Of a stretch of DNA of 16,242 nucleotides, positions 7,011 through 15,611 are shown in pieces. A program made the position numbers and the translations under genes. The stretch's first letter is position 1. Each line of letters starts with the position of its first letter. The DNA is taken from positions 1 through 16,242 of the forward strand of contig CALBTS010000919.1 of assembly GCA_937968035.1 (NCBI GenBank), read 5' to 3'. A model generated the notes under the pieces. It ran no database searches. It worked only from the letters and a program-made list of their open reading frames with translations, and was not told where the DNA came from. Source of the stretch: an uncultured Methanomethylovorans sp. (GTDB lineage: Archaea; Halobacteriota; Methanosarcinia; Methanosarcinales; Methanosarcinaceae).

Positions 7011-8337
7011 TCAGCTTCTCAACAACAGCTTCAACCTGTTCAACTGCTGTTCCTATATATCTATCCGGATCTACTAGGCTGTTAATATCCTCTTCAGTAA
7101 GGTAATTCGCAACATCAGTTTTTGACAGCAAGACTTCCTTGAAGTGCTTTCCTGTTTCATGGGCTTCCATGGCACTGGAACGTACGATCTCATGGGCTTC
7201 CTGACGACCGACACCGCGTTTTGCAAGTTCTATCATCACAGCCTCGCCCATGTTCAGACCCCTGAGCAGGTTGAGGTTACGGCGGATGTTCTCCGGATAG
7301 AACCTGAGGTTCTCTATAACACCTATACCCAGTTTGATAATATGGTCTGTGAGCACACATGCTTCCGGGAATACGATCCTTTCACATGAGGAATTGGTGA
7401 GATCACGTTCATCCCATAGGGTATTGTTCAAAAGTTCAGGTTCCACCATGGCACGTACGATCCTTGCAAGACCACATATCTGTTCGGATTTGATGGGATT
7501 GCGCTTGTGAGGCATTGTGGAGGATCCTACCTGTTTTTTCCTGAAGCTCTCCTCTACTTCAGCGATCTCCGTTCTTTGGAGGGAACGTATCTCTACGCCT
7601 ATTTTATCAAGAGTTGTTACAGTGTTGGCCATCCACATGACAAATTCAGCATGCCTGTCACGCTGTATGATCTGGTTGGACACGTCCACAGAACCTATCT
7701 CAAGATATTGCATCACACGTTTCTGTATCTCTATTCCATCCTTGCCAAAAGCTGCCTGAGTACCTACGGCACCGGTCATCTGCCCTACCAGCAGCCGAGG
7801 TTTAAGCTGTTCCAGACGTTCGATATGACGTGCAACTTCAGAAGCCCAGATTGCAAATCTCAGGCCATATGTTGTAGGCACACCTATCTGTCCGTGTGTC
7901 CTTGCCGCACATACTGTATGCTTGTGAGCATCAGCCTGCATGAGCAACACATCCAACAGCCTGTGCATTTTGTCTTCCAGAATCTGTACAGCTTCCTTTA
8001 ACTGAAGACCCGTGGCAGTATCAAGGATGTCATTGGAAGTGGCACCGAAATGTACCCATTTACCGGCATCTCCCTGACATTTTTCTGATATACCGATCAC
8101 CACGGCCATCATATCATGGTGGATCTCATCCTCTATCTCCTTCACACGATCCAGCTCTACAAGACCTGTACTGGCAGATATGATATCGGCAGCTTTCTTA
8201 GGGATCAGACCTATATCTGCTTCAGCTTTAGCAAGTGCGGCTTCTACCATCATCAGTTTATGAAGGCGGTTGTCTTCGCTCCAGACAAATTTCATCTCTT
8301 CTGTACCGTAACGATATTCAATTGGGTGAATGGCCAT
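7000..8337 (-). CDS. purB: Adenylosuccinate lyase
   Basis: PurB catalyses two fumarate-releasing steps: SAICAR to AICAR in de novo purine synthesis, and adenylosuccinate to AMP. The protein is 445 residues, normal for the compact archaeal/Bacillus type. It shows the fumarate lyase signature GSSTMPHKRNP at 271-281, which carries the catalytic serine loop, plus HFGATSNDILDTA and ARTHGQ, which carry conserved active-site histidines. The N-terminus (AIHPIEYRYGT) matches the family start. AGGAGA lies 8 bases before the ATG. A possible TATA box sits in the gap to the TPR gene, and its own terminator follows, so it is probably monocistronic. Product as cytoplasmic homotetramer is family knowledge. 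Confidence 0.97.
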   Translation of the reverse strand: MAIHPIEYRYGTEEMKFVWSEDNRLHKLMMVEAALAKAEADIGLIPKKAADIISASTGLVELDRVKEIEDEIHHDMMAVVIGISEKCQGDAGKWVHFGATSNDILDTATGLQLKEAVQILEDKMHRLLDVLLMQADAHKHTVCAARTHGQIGVPTTYGLRFAIWASEVARHIERLEQLKPRLLVGQMTGAVGTQAAFGKDGIEIQKRVMQYLEIGSVDVSNQIIQRDRHAEFVMWMANTVTTLDKIGVEIRSLQRTEIAEVEESFRKKQVGSSTMPHKRNPIKSEQICGLARIVRAMVEPELLNNTLWDERDLTNSSCERIVFPEACVLTDHIIKLGIGVIENLRFYPENIRRNLNLLRGLNMGEAVMIELAKRGVGRQEAHEIVRSSAMEAHETGKHFKEVLLSKTDVANYLTEEDINSLVDPDRYIGTAVEQVEAVVEKLKRR

Positions 8338-8396
8338 CTATAGATTCTCCTGAAGTTGTTTTCACGGTCTCTCTGACGTATAGTAAGTCTGAATCA

Positions 8397-8404
8397 ATAA
8401 ATAT
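8397..8404 (-). promoter_or_regulatory. Candidate TATA box of purB
   Basis: The minus strand reads ATATTTAT here, about 60 bases before the purB ATG. It lies between the terminator of the TPR gene and purB, where a promoter is expected, but the match to consensus is loose. Confidence 0.3.
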
Positions 8405-8443
8405 GCTTTGAGTGGCAATCACTCTGCAATTAATAGAGGTCTG

Positions 8444-8481
8444 AAAAAAAGACAATGGCAGACCTATAAGTCTTCTGCCAT
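8444..8481 (-). terminator. Terminator of the TPR gene
   Basis: On the minus strand ATGGCAGA (8481-8474... read as TCTGCCAT on plus) pairs with TCTGCCAT (8462-8455) around an 11-base loop. It is followed by TGTC and seven T (8450-8444). The stem begins on the last base of the stop codon. This is the best intrinsic-type terminator in the window. Confidence 0.7.
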
Positions 8482-11400
8482 CAATTTCCCGGACTGAAGG
8501 AGGGACTCTGAACTGGTTGAAGCTCATATCCAACGCTTCCGTTCTGTTGTTGAGAAGTGGTATTATCTTCCGGATACCACCTTGAAGGAAGCTGGTAATC
8601 CAGATATTCACTGTACATTGTGGGAAGGAAGAACTGTGTTCCACGGTCCTTTAATGCTGCTTCAAAGCCTGGATCAATGGATTCCAGTGTCTGCTTGCAT
8701 ATCTCGGCCTCCTCAGATTTACCTATCCTATACAGAGCGAATCGCTTGTTGTAAAGTGCTGATGTGCAGGCAGGATCAATAGCAAGAGCGTTATCATAGC
8801 AGGATATAGCTGTTTCGACCTGACCCATTACATTGAATATGAAACCCTTGTTGTACCAGGCAGTGACACACATGGGATCCAGTTCAAGGGTTTTGTTATA
8901 ATAAGAAATTGAACCCTTATAGCTGCTGACAAGATATGAAATAGTACCCTTATGGTACATTGCAGACACGGATGTGGGATCAATTGCCAGCACCTTATCA
9001 TATTCTGCCAGAGCTTGCTGATAGTTTCCTTGCAGGTAGAAGGAGAAGGCTTTTGTTCCCATTATCAGGGTGTCCGAGGGATCCAACTGGAGCAACTGAT
9101 CATAGCAAGCGATAGCATCATCGTATCTGCCCATCCTGTCAAGTGCCAAACCCTTATGATAGATAGCATCCGTGTTCTGGGGCTGCTTTGCAAGAATCTG
9201 ATCATAACTACCTATAGCCCTGTCAAATTGTCCAAGCTTCTCGTACGCTGCACTCTGCTTATAAAGGATACTGACATTACCAGGATCTGTCTCAAGTGCC
9301 TTATCATAAGAAGATGCTGCATCCGGATATTTTTCAAGTGCATAGTAGACATCACCGCGATCACATAAAGCCTGAGAGTTCTTTGGATCTATGGATAGAA
9401 CAGCGTTTGCGTATTGGAGCGCTTGTTCATAAGAGCCTGTACTGGAAAGCACACGCCCTTTCTGCAGCATGGCAGGAGTGTTCTGAGGCTCAAGAGCAAG
9501 CACATTGTCAAAGCACATCAATGCTCTATCCGTATCACCGGTACTGAAAGAAACAACTCCCAGAGAATACCATCCAGGGGAGTAGGAAGGATCGAACGTC
9601 ACGGCATTCTCGTAGCATTCAATAGCCCACAGGTCCATCCCGACTTCCATCAAGGCTGAGCCTTTATCGCACAGGACTTTGACAGCCATCGGATCAAGCA
9701 TAAGGGCTTTGTCAAAGCAAGCGATAGCCTCATCGTAATTACCAATGTTCTGATAGGAAATACCCTTAGCGTCCCATACATCAACAGAATTCACAGTAAA
9801 CGATTCCATTTGGGGTTCATCGTCATTGTTGATCGATCTTACCACAATGCCGGATGCTTCATTATTACCCAGGGGAGAGAGAACTAGACCTTTGAAGATC
9901 TGGAACATCGTAGCTTTATCAGTTCCCTTTCTGTCCATGTTTTCAGCTGCATTGTCCGCTTTTATAAGATTATTATCTATATTTATACGGAAATTAGCTT
10001 CCGTATAGCCCGGACTTAATGCAAGTGTCTGCTCATACGCAGAAATGGCTTCTTCGTATTTTCCAAGTTTGTCGAGAACTGTACCTTTACGATACCATAT
10101 ATCTGCAGATTCCGGATGCATTTCCAACAATTTGTTATAAGTGTTGAGTGCCTCTGTGTATCTTCCCATGGTTTCAAGGTTAGAAGCTTTTGCATATAGA
10201 GCAGCAGAAAACCCAGGATCCTCTTTTATGGCTTTATCATAACTTTTTATGGCATCTACTGGCCGCCCGAGCTTGTCAAGGTCCATGCCTCTCTCAAACC
10301 ATACTCTTGCACAAGACTCTTCATTGAGGGCTTTGCTATAGCTAGCAACTGCTTCTTCATACTTTTGGAGCATATCAAAAGCTCTTGCACGATTGTACCA
10401 TACTATTGCAAAGCTGGGTTCGAGTTCTGTTACCCTGTCATAGGATGATATCGCATCCTCATAGTTACCAAGTTTATAAAAAGCCGTACCTTTATTGTAC
10501 CATATATGCGCCGAATCGGTTTTGAATTGAGGGGATTCAGTATAACATTCCATTGAATTGACTTCATCTATAAAGAGGTAAGAGGATATATCTGCTACAT
10601 ACAAACCGCTCAGACCATCGGGATTTAACTGCAGTGCACGATCATAACATTCTATTGCTTCAGAATATCTCCCCAGAGAATCTAAATTCCTTCCTTTCTT
10701 ATTCCATGCAGTTGCATTTTGAGGGTCAAGCGCAAGCACCTGATCATAACAGTTAATGGCATCAGCGTATTGTCCCAGATTATCATAACTCTGTGCCTGC
10801 AGATACCAGGCATCTATATTGTAAGGATCCTGGGAAAGAAGAATATTATATGCTTCTATAGCTGAAGCGTGATCTCCAAGAGTAACTGCTGATCTTGCTT
10901 TTCCAGACAATGCTTCAGCATTGAGAGGCTCAAGCTTCAGAACATTGTCATAATCTGCCATGGCCTTTTCGTGTTCACCAATAGCTTCATAAGCAGCTGC
11001 CCTTGCAAACCAGATTTCAGGGTCATCTGGAACCATTGTCAGAGCTGTGTCAAAAGATGTAATGGAGTCGTTGTACCTTCCTACCTGTAAATAGGAATAA
11101 CCCGTATCATACATGGAATTTGCATATTTTGAGAAAATGTTAAGTATCTGGTCATAACAAACCATGGCCTCGTCATGCCTTCCAAGACCATCAAGGGATT
11201 TGCCTTTGTGATAGACCAGTTTAATATATTCAACATCAAAAGTTGTAACATTATTATCATTTAAAGCAGAGTCATTTGAAGAAAAAGTTTCAGATTGACC
11301 TGAAGATTGTGAATACTGCACATCGAACTCTTCAAGAGAAGTTTCATAAATAATTAGGGACTCATTATATCTGCCTAAAGCCTCCAGCATAATACCTTTT

Positions 11401-11711
11401 TTGTAAAGGATCTCACTGGAATTTGATTTCCTATCCAAAATGGCTTCATAGGAATCTAGGGCAGCCTGAGGATTTCCCATGAGGTATTGTGTTTCAGCCT
11501 TATTCTCAAGGATCTCTATTGATTGAGGATCGAGTTCCAGGGCCTGGTCAAATAACTTAAGGGCTTCCGTATAGGAACCGTTACGACTCATTTCAAGACC
11601 CTGATCATTGAACGACCTTGCCTCATAACCCATACCATTAGCGCACGGAGTAAAAAGCAAAACCAACATCACTAATGCGCAAGCTGAAAGGAATAACTTG
11701 TTTAATGCCAT
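8481..11711 (-). CDS. Large exported TPR-repeat protein
   Basis: A 1076-residue protein with an N-terminal signal peptide (basic MALNK, then a hydrophobic stretch to about residue 20, with probable cleavage after ANG near 26). About 25 tetratricopeptide repeats of 34 residues follow. They fall in blocks broken by three non-TPR inserts, at about residues 128-162, 369-397 and 570-640. The last ~50 residues are non-repetitive and polar, with no membrane anchor or PGF-CTERM-like signal. Many N-X-S/T sequons occur (for example NGS, NES, NVT, NAT, NKT, NTT), which fits an N-glycosylated extracellular protein. TPR solenoids bind other proteins; the partner here is unknown. The gene seems to stand alone, with a long AT-rich gap upstream and a strong terminator. 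The ribosome binding site is weak (AGGT). The family is clear; the function is not. Confidence 0.88.
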   Translation of the reverse strand: MALNKLFLSACALVMLVLLFTPCANGMGYEARSFNDQGLEMSRNGSYTEALKLFDQALELDPQSIEILENKAETQYLMGNPQAALDSYEAILDRKSNSSEILYKKGIMLEALGRYNESLIIYETSLEEFDVQYSQSSGQSETFSSNDSALNDNNVTTFDVEYIKLVYHKGKSLDGLGRHDEAMVCYDQILNIFSKYANSMYDTGYSYLQVGRYNDSITSFDTALTMVPDDPEIWFARAAAYEAIGEHEKAMADYDNVLKLEPLNAEALSGKARSAVTLGDHASAIEAYNILLSQDPYNIDAWYLQAQSYDNLGQYADAINCYDQVLALDPQNATAWNKKGRNLDSLGRYSEAIECYDRALQLNPDGLSGLYVADISSYLFIDEVNSMECYTESPQFKTDSAHIWYNKGTAFYKLGNYEDAISSYDRVTELEPSFAIVWYNRARAFDMLQKYEEAVASYSKALNEESCARVWFERGMDLDKLGRPVDAIKSYDKAIKEDPGFSAALYAKASNLETMGRYTEALNTYNKLLEMHPESADIWYRKGTVLDKLGKYEEAISAYEQTLALSPGYTEANFRINIDNNLIKADNAAENMDRKGTDKATMFQIFKGLVLSPLGNNEASGIVVRSINNDDEPQMESFTVNSVDVWDAKGISYQNIGNYDEAIACFDKALMLDPMAVKVLCDKGSALMEVGMDLWAIECYENAVTFDPSYSPGWYSLGVVSFSTGDTDRALMCFDNVLALEPQNTPAMLQKGRVLSSTGSYEQALQYANAVLSIDPKNSQALCDRGDVYYALEKYPDAASSYDKALETDPGNVSILYKQSAAYEKLGQFDRAIGSYDQILAKQPQNTDAIYHKGLALDRMGRYDDAIACYDQLLQLDPSDTLIMGTKAFSFYLQGNYQQALAEYDKVLAIDPTSVSAMYHKGTISYLVSSYKGSISYYNKTLELDPMCVTAWYNKGFIFNVMGQVETAISCYDNALAIDPACTSALYNKRFALYRIGKSEEAEICKQTLESIDPGFEAALKDRGTQFFLPTMYSEYLDYQLPSRWYPEDNTTSQQQNGSVGYELQPVQSPSFSPGN

Positions 11712-11846
11712 CTGAATACCTGTCAGGAAATTCTAGTAATTATAACCTTATTGCGTTATGTTAGATAAGATTTTTGTTCTTTTTGAAACGAACAGATTAT
11801 GCACTGTTACATAGTCCAATTGCTAATGCATCTTACTAGGATAAGA

Positions 11847-11861
11847 CACGCGTGATATAAA
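11847..11861 (-). promoter_or_regulatory. Candidate TATA box and CACGCGTG palindrome before the TPR gene
   Basis: The minus strand reads TTTATATC (11861-11854), close to the archaeal TATA consensus, immediately followed by the 8-base palindrome CACGCGTG (11854-11847). If used, the leader would be about 120 bases. The palindrome sits where a repressor could act, but this is inference. Confidence 0.3.
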
Positions 11862-11935
11862 TAAATTATCTGGTTAAAATAATAAAGTTGATTAAAATAT
11901 TTTAACGCCAATTTTACCAAAACTCTTCTCTGTTC

Positions 11936-11958
11936 ATGATATCCCTACCCTATATCAT
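11936..11958 (-). terminator. Weak hairpin over the azlD stop codon
   Basis: ATGATAT and ATATCAT form a perfect 7-bp stem with a 9-base loop; the stop codon lies in the upstream arm. No T-run follows on the minus strand, so terminator function is uncertain. Confidence 0.25.
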
Positions 11959-12290
11959 AAAAAGATATTCGAAAACACATCATACTGAACTAATAACATA
12001 TACAAGCAGGTACCTGCGAAAATGCTGAGCATTGCATTTCTTTTCCATACATGCAGGACTATGATCACTATTATTGTAAAAAGTTCCGGAACTCCATAGG
12101 GGAACTGAAACCATTGTGTATCCTTCAGACAATAAAGAACAAGCAGTAAAAGGATCATAGGTGGAAGTTTCTTTTCAATAACAGACAATAATTCAGGAGG
12201 CTCTGCTGACTTGAAAAGAACAAAAGGCAATGCCCTTGTGAAGAATGTAGCAACAGCTACAACTGTTATCACAGCAAGCATATGAAACAT
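11955..12290 (-). CDS. azlD: AzlD-like branched-chain amino acid export subunit
   Basis: A 111-residue hydrophobic protein with about four membrane helices, the usual AzlD size. Typical features are the early FFTRALPF segment and KKLPPMILLLLVLYCL. AzlD is the small partner of AzlC; the pair exports branched-chain amino acids (shown for B. subtilis azlCD and for BrnFE in Corynebacterium). It starts 8 bases after azlC ends, so the two are co-transcribed. The purine-rich GGAGGGTGG lies inside the 3' end of azlC about 17-25 bases before the ATG, rather far for a standard site. The natural substrate in this organism is not shown by the sequence. Confidence 0.85.
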   Translation of the reverse strand: MFHMLAVITVVAVATFFTRALPFVLFKSAEPPELLSVIEKKLPPMILLLLVLYCLKDTQWFQFPYGVPELFTIIVIIVLHVWKRNAMLSIFAGTCLYMLLVQYDVFSNIFL

Positions 12291-12298
12291 TCCATAGG

Positions 12299-13036
12299 TC
12301 AGAGACCACCCTCCTGATCAGCATCGGCCATTGGTGCAGAGGTGCGTTTAGCCTGCATAATTTTCTCATGTGCCAGCAGAATGAGCGTTCCAATTATAAT
12401 TGAAACTATAAGCATGTTTTGAGGACTAAATAGCACAATGGAGACCACACCTGCACCTACAGCGGCTATAAAGGGAAAAAATGCCTTCGAATGGTAGTAC
12501 TGCTCAATGGTCAACACCACGAATAATGCAGTTAGCACAAAAGCCATACCTTCCATATCAATGTCAAGCACTGACCCCAGTATAGCTCCAATGACAGATC
12601 CTGTGATCCAATAAAAGTGGTTCAGGATAGCTATATAAAAATAAAAATCGATTTTTGAGGCTCTGTCGGGAACCTTTGTAGTCGTAAGCAGGGCATATGT
12701 TTCATCAGTAAGTGCAAAAATGAGATATGTTTTAAATCTGCCCACATCAGAGAACTTCTCAAGCATTGAAATACCGTAAAATGAATGCCTGAGATTAATA
12801 AGAAGTGTGAGGATCAGGAACTCCATAAGCCCTGCCCCTGCCGCCAGCAATGCTACAGATATGAACTGTACTGATCCGGCATATATAAAAACACTCATTA
12901 AAAAAGAATAGCTCCAGTGGTATCCTGCTCCTGTAAGCAAGAAACCAAAAGCGATCCCTAGCGGGATATAACCAAGGAGTACAGGAAAAGTGATCTTGAT
13001 AGCACTTAGGAAGAGCTCTTTACTATAATGTTCCAT
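12299..13036 (-). CDS. azlC: AzlC-like branched-chain amino acid permease
   Basis: An integral membrane protein of about 245 residues, the large subunit of the AzlCD exporter. Family marks are the early FPVLLGYIPLGIAFGFLL, the FIYAGSVQFISVALL segment (typical 'aG..Qf..v.ll'), and LLINLRHSFYGIS, the conserved N-[LM]-R-H-x-x-Y core. The polar C-terminal tail (AKRTSAPMADADQEGGL) is not membrane embedded. The frame could start at GTG 13048; I prefer ATG 13036 because the hydrophobic core then starts at the usual distance. Neither start has a strong binding site. It leads the azlC-azlD operon. Confidence 0.88.
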   Translation of the reverse strand: MEHYSKELFLSAIKITFPVLLGYIPLGIAFGFLLTGAGYHWSYSFLMSVFIYAGSVQFISVALLAAGAGLMEFLILTLLINLRHSFYGISMLEKFSDVGRFKTYLIFALTDETYALLTTTKVPDRASKIDFYFYIAILNHFYWITGSVIGAILGSVLDIDMEGMAFVLTALFVVLTIEQYYHSKAFFPFIAAVGAGVVSIVLFSPQNMLIVSIIIGTLILLAHEKIMQAKRTSAPMADADQEGGL

Positions 13037-13139
13037 GATACCAAACACTATTCAGATCTCAATTACTATAATGTAGCTCGTAGCTGAAGAATAGAATGCT
13101 GAATGAATGGCATCTTAGTTAACTTTATTGGGTTTGAAC

Positions 13140-13167
13140 TTGGCGAACATTAAATTTTGTTCGCCAA
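13140..13167. repeat. Perfect 10-bp inverted repeat between rbcL and azlC
   Basis: TTGGCGAACA and TGTTCGCCAA flank 8 A/T bases. It lies 23 bases after the RuBisCO stop and about 104 bases before the azlC start. It may be the RuBisCO terminator, but no T-run follows; alternatively it is a binding site for a dimeric regulator of azlCD. Confidence 0.7.
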
Positions 13168-13189
13168 AACGCATAATCTTTCAATTACA

Positions 13190-14629
13190 TCACATGGCAT
13201 CTTTCTGTGCCTTTGTGAAGTATTCGATCGCCTGCGCCAGTTCCCTGTGGTCCCGGGCATACTCGGCAATATCCATTTTATTGAGATAGGCATCACATGC
13301 CTGAACCAATGCTTTTGCTCCTTCCTTAGTTCCTCCCGGATGGGCATGAACCCCAGAGCCCATGGTTGTAATGAAATCCACGTTCCCCATTACATCGATG
13401 AAAGGCTTCAACCTGATAGGATTAAGTCCGCCGGAAACGATAGGGCAGCATTTTTTCATACCTCTCCAGCTATCGTCCTCAAGAATGACATGATGGGCAG
13501 AATCCTCTTCCACAAGATATACCGCATCCTTATCGTTTTCAGGTATCTTGGTCCATGTTTGCTCAAAGAAATGACCTTGTGACCTCATATACAGGATACC
13601 ATGGGCAGCAACGACATCCTCTTCAGGAGTGCCTTTCATTTTTCCAACACCTGCGGTACCTGTGTGTATACCTGAAGCACCGGCAAGCCGTGCAAACTTG
13701 GATAATACCAGAACCGAGAAACCTATTGGGTTCTCAGGCCTTGTAAAAGCTCCGTGGGCCGCCCTGTGGAAATGAATGAACACATCAGGATATCGTCTTC
13801 TGAGGGTCTGCACAGCCATCCAGCCAGCAGTTATCCCGTCAATAAGGAATGCATAGCTTCCAGGCTCAAAACCTGCGTTCACTATCATTTCACACCGTTC
13901 GATCATAGTGTCAAAATCGGCAGCTGAAACATTGAAAGAATGGACCTTTTTTCTGCCGGTCTCCTTGACTGCCTTGTCCATAGCCTCTTTAACGTGTTTT
14001 ACCATTTTTTCGTAGGGACAGAAATCCTGGTTTGCCTGTGGTTCGTCGTTCTTGACAAAATCGCCTCCCCCCACCCAGAAGTCATAACATACTTCCGCAT
14101 ACTCTGCAGAAGTGAGCCCCATCTTTGGCTTTACGATAGTACCGAGTATTGGCCTGTCATGTACTCCCAGGTATTTTCGCATGTCATCAAGGGTATAGCT
14201 TGGACCATCATACTGTTCGAGCATCGATGGAGGGAACCATACATCCAGTAACTTCAGAGCTTTGATCTCTTTAATGCCCAGAATATTGCCGACTATGTAT
14301 GTAAGGATGTTCTGGACATTGCCCCCTCTGTCAAAAAGCCTCCAGGGATAGGCTATCCATACCAGATCCCTTTCCAGGTCCAGCTTATAGACCAGCGCGT
14401 TCATGGTCCTGGAAAATGGGGTTTCTGTGTTGACCTTGAAATTAGTCCCTGTAGACGATTCAGCTGCAGTTTCCGCAGCTGCCTGAAGTATGTTCAATTT
14501 CCCGTCCGGGATCAGATGGAACACCCCCAGAAGGTATTCTCCATTATACGGATCTGGAAGCTGCAAATTCACATAAGACTGCTGCTTAGGATTAAGCGAC
14601 TCTACAAGATCTTCATGGATCGGACTCAT
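13190..14629 (-). CDS. rbcL: Ribulose-bisphosphate carboxylase large chain, archaeal form II/III type
   Basis: RuBisCO adds CO2 to ribulose-1,5-bisphosphate to give two 3-phosphoglycerates. In methanogens the RuBP usually comes from AMP or other nucleotides rather than a Calvin cycle. I start the 479-residue protein at ATG 14629. Active-site residues are intact: AAESSTGT and TYIVGN in the N-terminal domain; K167 in GTIVKPKMG; the carbamylated lysine K193 with D195 and E196 (FVKNDE); loop-6 K330 in GKMKG; SGGLNP and GSGVHAHPGG for phosphate binding. Its sequence closely resembles the Methanococcoides burtonii enzyme. It also appears to carry the acidic insert (about PENDKDAVYLVEEDS) before SGG that acts in that enzyme as an assembly domain. 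The frame extends to 14707, but a TATA box at 14683-14690 lies inside that extension; ATG 14650 is another option. No small subunit is present. Confidence 0.97.
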   Translation of the reverse strand: MSPIHEDLVESLNPKQQSYVNLQLPDPYNGEYLLGVFHLIPDGKLNILQAAAETAAESSTGTNFKVNTETPFSRTMNALVYKLDLERDLVWIAYPWRLFDRGGNVQNILTYIVGNILGIKEIKALKLLDVWFPPSMLEQYDGPSYTLDDMRKYLGVHDRPILGTIVKPKMGLTSAEYAEVCYDFWVGGGDFVKNDEPQANQDFCPYEKMVKHVKEAMDKAVKETGRKKVHSFNVSAADFDTMIERCEMIVNAGFEPGSYAFLIDGITAGWMAVQTLRRRYPDVFIHFHRAAHGAFTRPENPIGFSVLVLSKFARLAGASGIHTGTAGVGKMKGTPEEDVVAAHGILYMRSQGHFFEQTWTKIPENDKDAVYLVEEDSAHHVILEDDSWRGMKKCCPIVSGGLNPIRLKPFIDVMGNVDFITTMGSGVHAHPGGTKEGAKALVQACDAYLNKMDIAEYARDHRELAQAIEYFTKAQKDAM

Positions 14630-14682
14630 ATTAATAACAATCGTTAACATGCTATTTGAGTTTTTGGAACTGAATGGAACAA

Positions 14683-14690
14683 TATATAAA
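14683..14690 (-). promoter_or_regulatory. TATA box of rbcL
   Basis: The minus strand reads TTTATATA, the exact archaeal consensus. It predicts a transcript start near 14658-14660 and so rules out the far-upstream ATG at 14707, leaving starts at 14650 or 14629. Confidence 0.6.
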
Positions 14691-14748
14691 AAATATACAT
14701 GTTGCATTTAAGGAAAAAATGTTCACACAGGGGCATTGTAAGCCGTTA

Positions 14749-14770
14749 CTTCATCTGACCCTTCATGAAG
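14749..14770 (-). terminator. Weak hairpin over the EamA stop codon
   Basis: CTTCAT and ATGAAG form a 6-bp stem with a 10-base loop; the stop codon overlaps the upstream arm. The nearest T-run (six T near 14715-14720) is about 30 bases further on, so termination may rely on that T-run instead. Confidence 0.25.
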
Positions 14771-15611
14771 AGATCAATATGATCGCAATGAGGGCAAGAA
14801 GCACACCTGTCCACTGCCTTATAGCCATCTTTTCTTTCAGTATGAGCCACGCAAGCAATACAGTGCCTGCAGGATAAAGGGATGAAGTGATCGATGCTAT
14901 ATCCAGCCTGCCCGCCTGCGAAGCCAGTGCAAAGAAGGTATTGCCTCCGGTGTCAAAAATACCGGCTAGTATTATTATGGGCAATATGCCTCTTGAAGGG
15001 ACAGATATAGAACCTTTGACAACGATGAATCCCAGGACCATCAAAACTGCTGCAGCTCTGGCAACGGCTAATGGCCAGTACACTGCTGTTTCACTGACAT
15101 GATCGATGGATATGAAAAAAATACCAAAGCCCATCCCTGCAATTAAAGGAAACTTAAGATCATTTAACTGTATTTTCCCCATCTCTTTATTCTCGCCTGC
15201 AATTAACCAAACTGCTGCTAATGCAAACACAAATCCAGCCATCTGATGTGTATCAGGTAGCCCTTCATAGAATGCACCATACAGGACAGGCACAGATGCA
15301 GCTACAACTGCTGAAATAGGAGCGATAAAACCCATTTTTCCCTGTGACAGGCCGTGATAAAGTGCCAGAAGTGCTATGCCTATAAAAATGCCAGCAACTG
15401 CACCCCATATAATTCCACTGATGCCTGGCATCTCTTCTCCCATCAAATAAGCAGAAGCTGCAAGGAGGAAAACTCCAACTGTCTGGACTATCAGCACAAC
15501 GCTAAAGACATTTGCCTTTTTTGAGGCAAAACCTCCGCTGAAATCACCTGCACCCCATGATGCAGCTGCAAGCAGCCCAAAAAAAACCACAAGAAGCTCA
15601 GCAGGTATCAT
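14763..15611 (-). CDS. EamA / DMT-superfamily transporter
   Basis: A 282-residue membrane protein with about ten hydrophobic helices arranged as two EamA repeats (about residues 5-137 and 150-281), the usual drug/metabolite transporter layout. Visible family features are the N-terminal ASWGAGDFSGGFASKK, with its conserved WG near helix 1, and the C-terminal SLYPAGTVLLAWLILKEK, where the acidic/basic EK(M) before the last helix is typical. DMT members carry amino acids, sugars, nucleotides or toxic compounds; the substrate cannot be told from sequence. AGGAAGG lies about 6 bases before the ATG. It is probably monocistronic: the rbcL gene downstream has its own consensus TATA box. Confidence 0.9.
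   Translation of the reverse strand: MIPAELLVVFFGLLAAASWGAGDFSGGFASKKANVFSVVLIVQTVGVFLLAASAYLMGEEMPGISGIIWGAVAGIFIGIALLALYHGLSQGKMGFIAPISAVVAASVPVLYGAFYEGLPDTHQMAGFVFALAAVWLIAGENKEMGKIQLNDLKFPLIAGMGFGIFFISIDHVSETAVYWPLAVARAAAVLMVLGFIVVKGSISVPSRGILPIIILAGIFDTGGNTFFALASQAGRLDIASITSSLYPAGTVLLAWLILKEKMAIRQWTGVLLALIAIILISS

Noticed and set aside
7507..8001. Plus-strand ORF of 164 codons inside purB
   Set aside because: The purB frame has the fumarate lyase signature; the plus frame is Cys/Tyr/His rich and resembles nothing.
8318..8644. Minus-strand ORF of 108 codons bridging the TPR gene and purB
   Set aside because: It runs out of frame through the end of the TPR gene and over the terminator hairpin, with no binding site.
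8481..11711. Recurring short DNA motifs such as GATCATAACA at regular spacing, suggesting a repeat array
   Set aside because: The spacing is about 102 bases and in frame; it reflects the 34-residue TPR units, not a CRISPR or satellite array.
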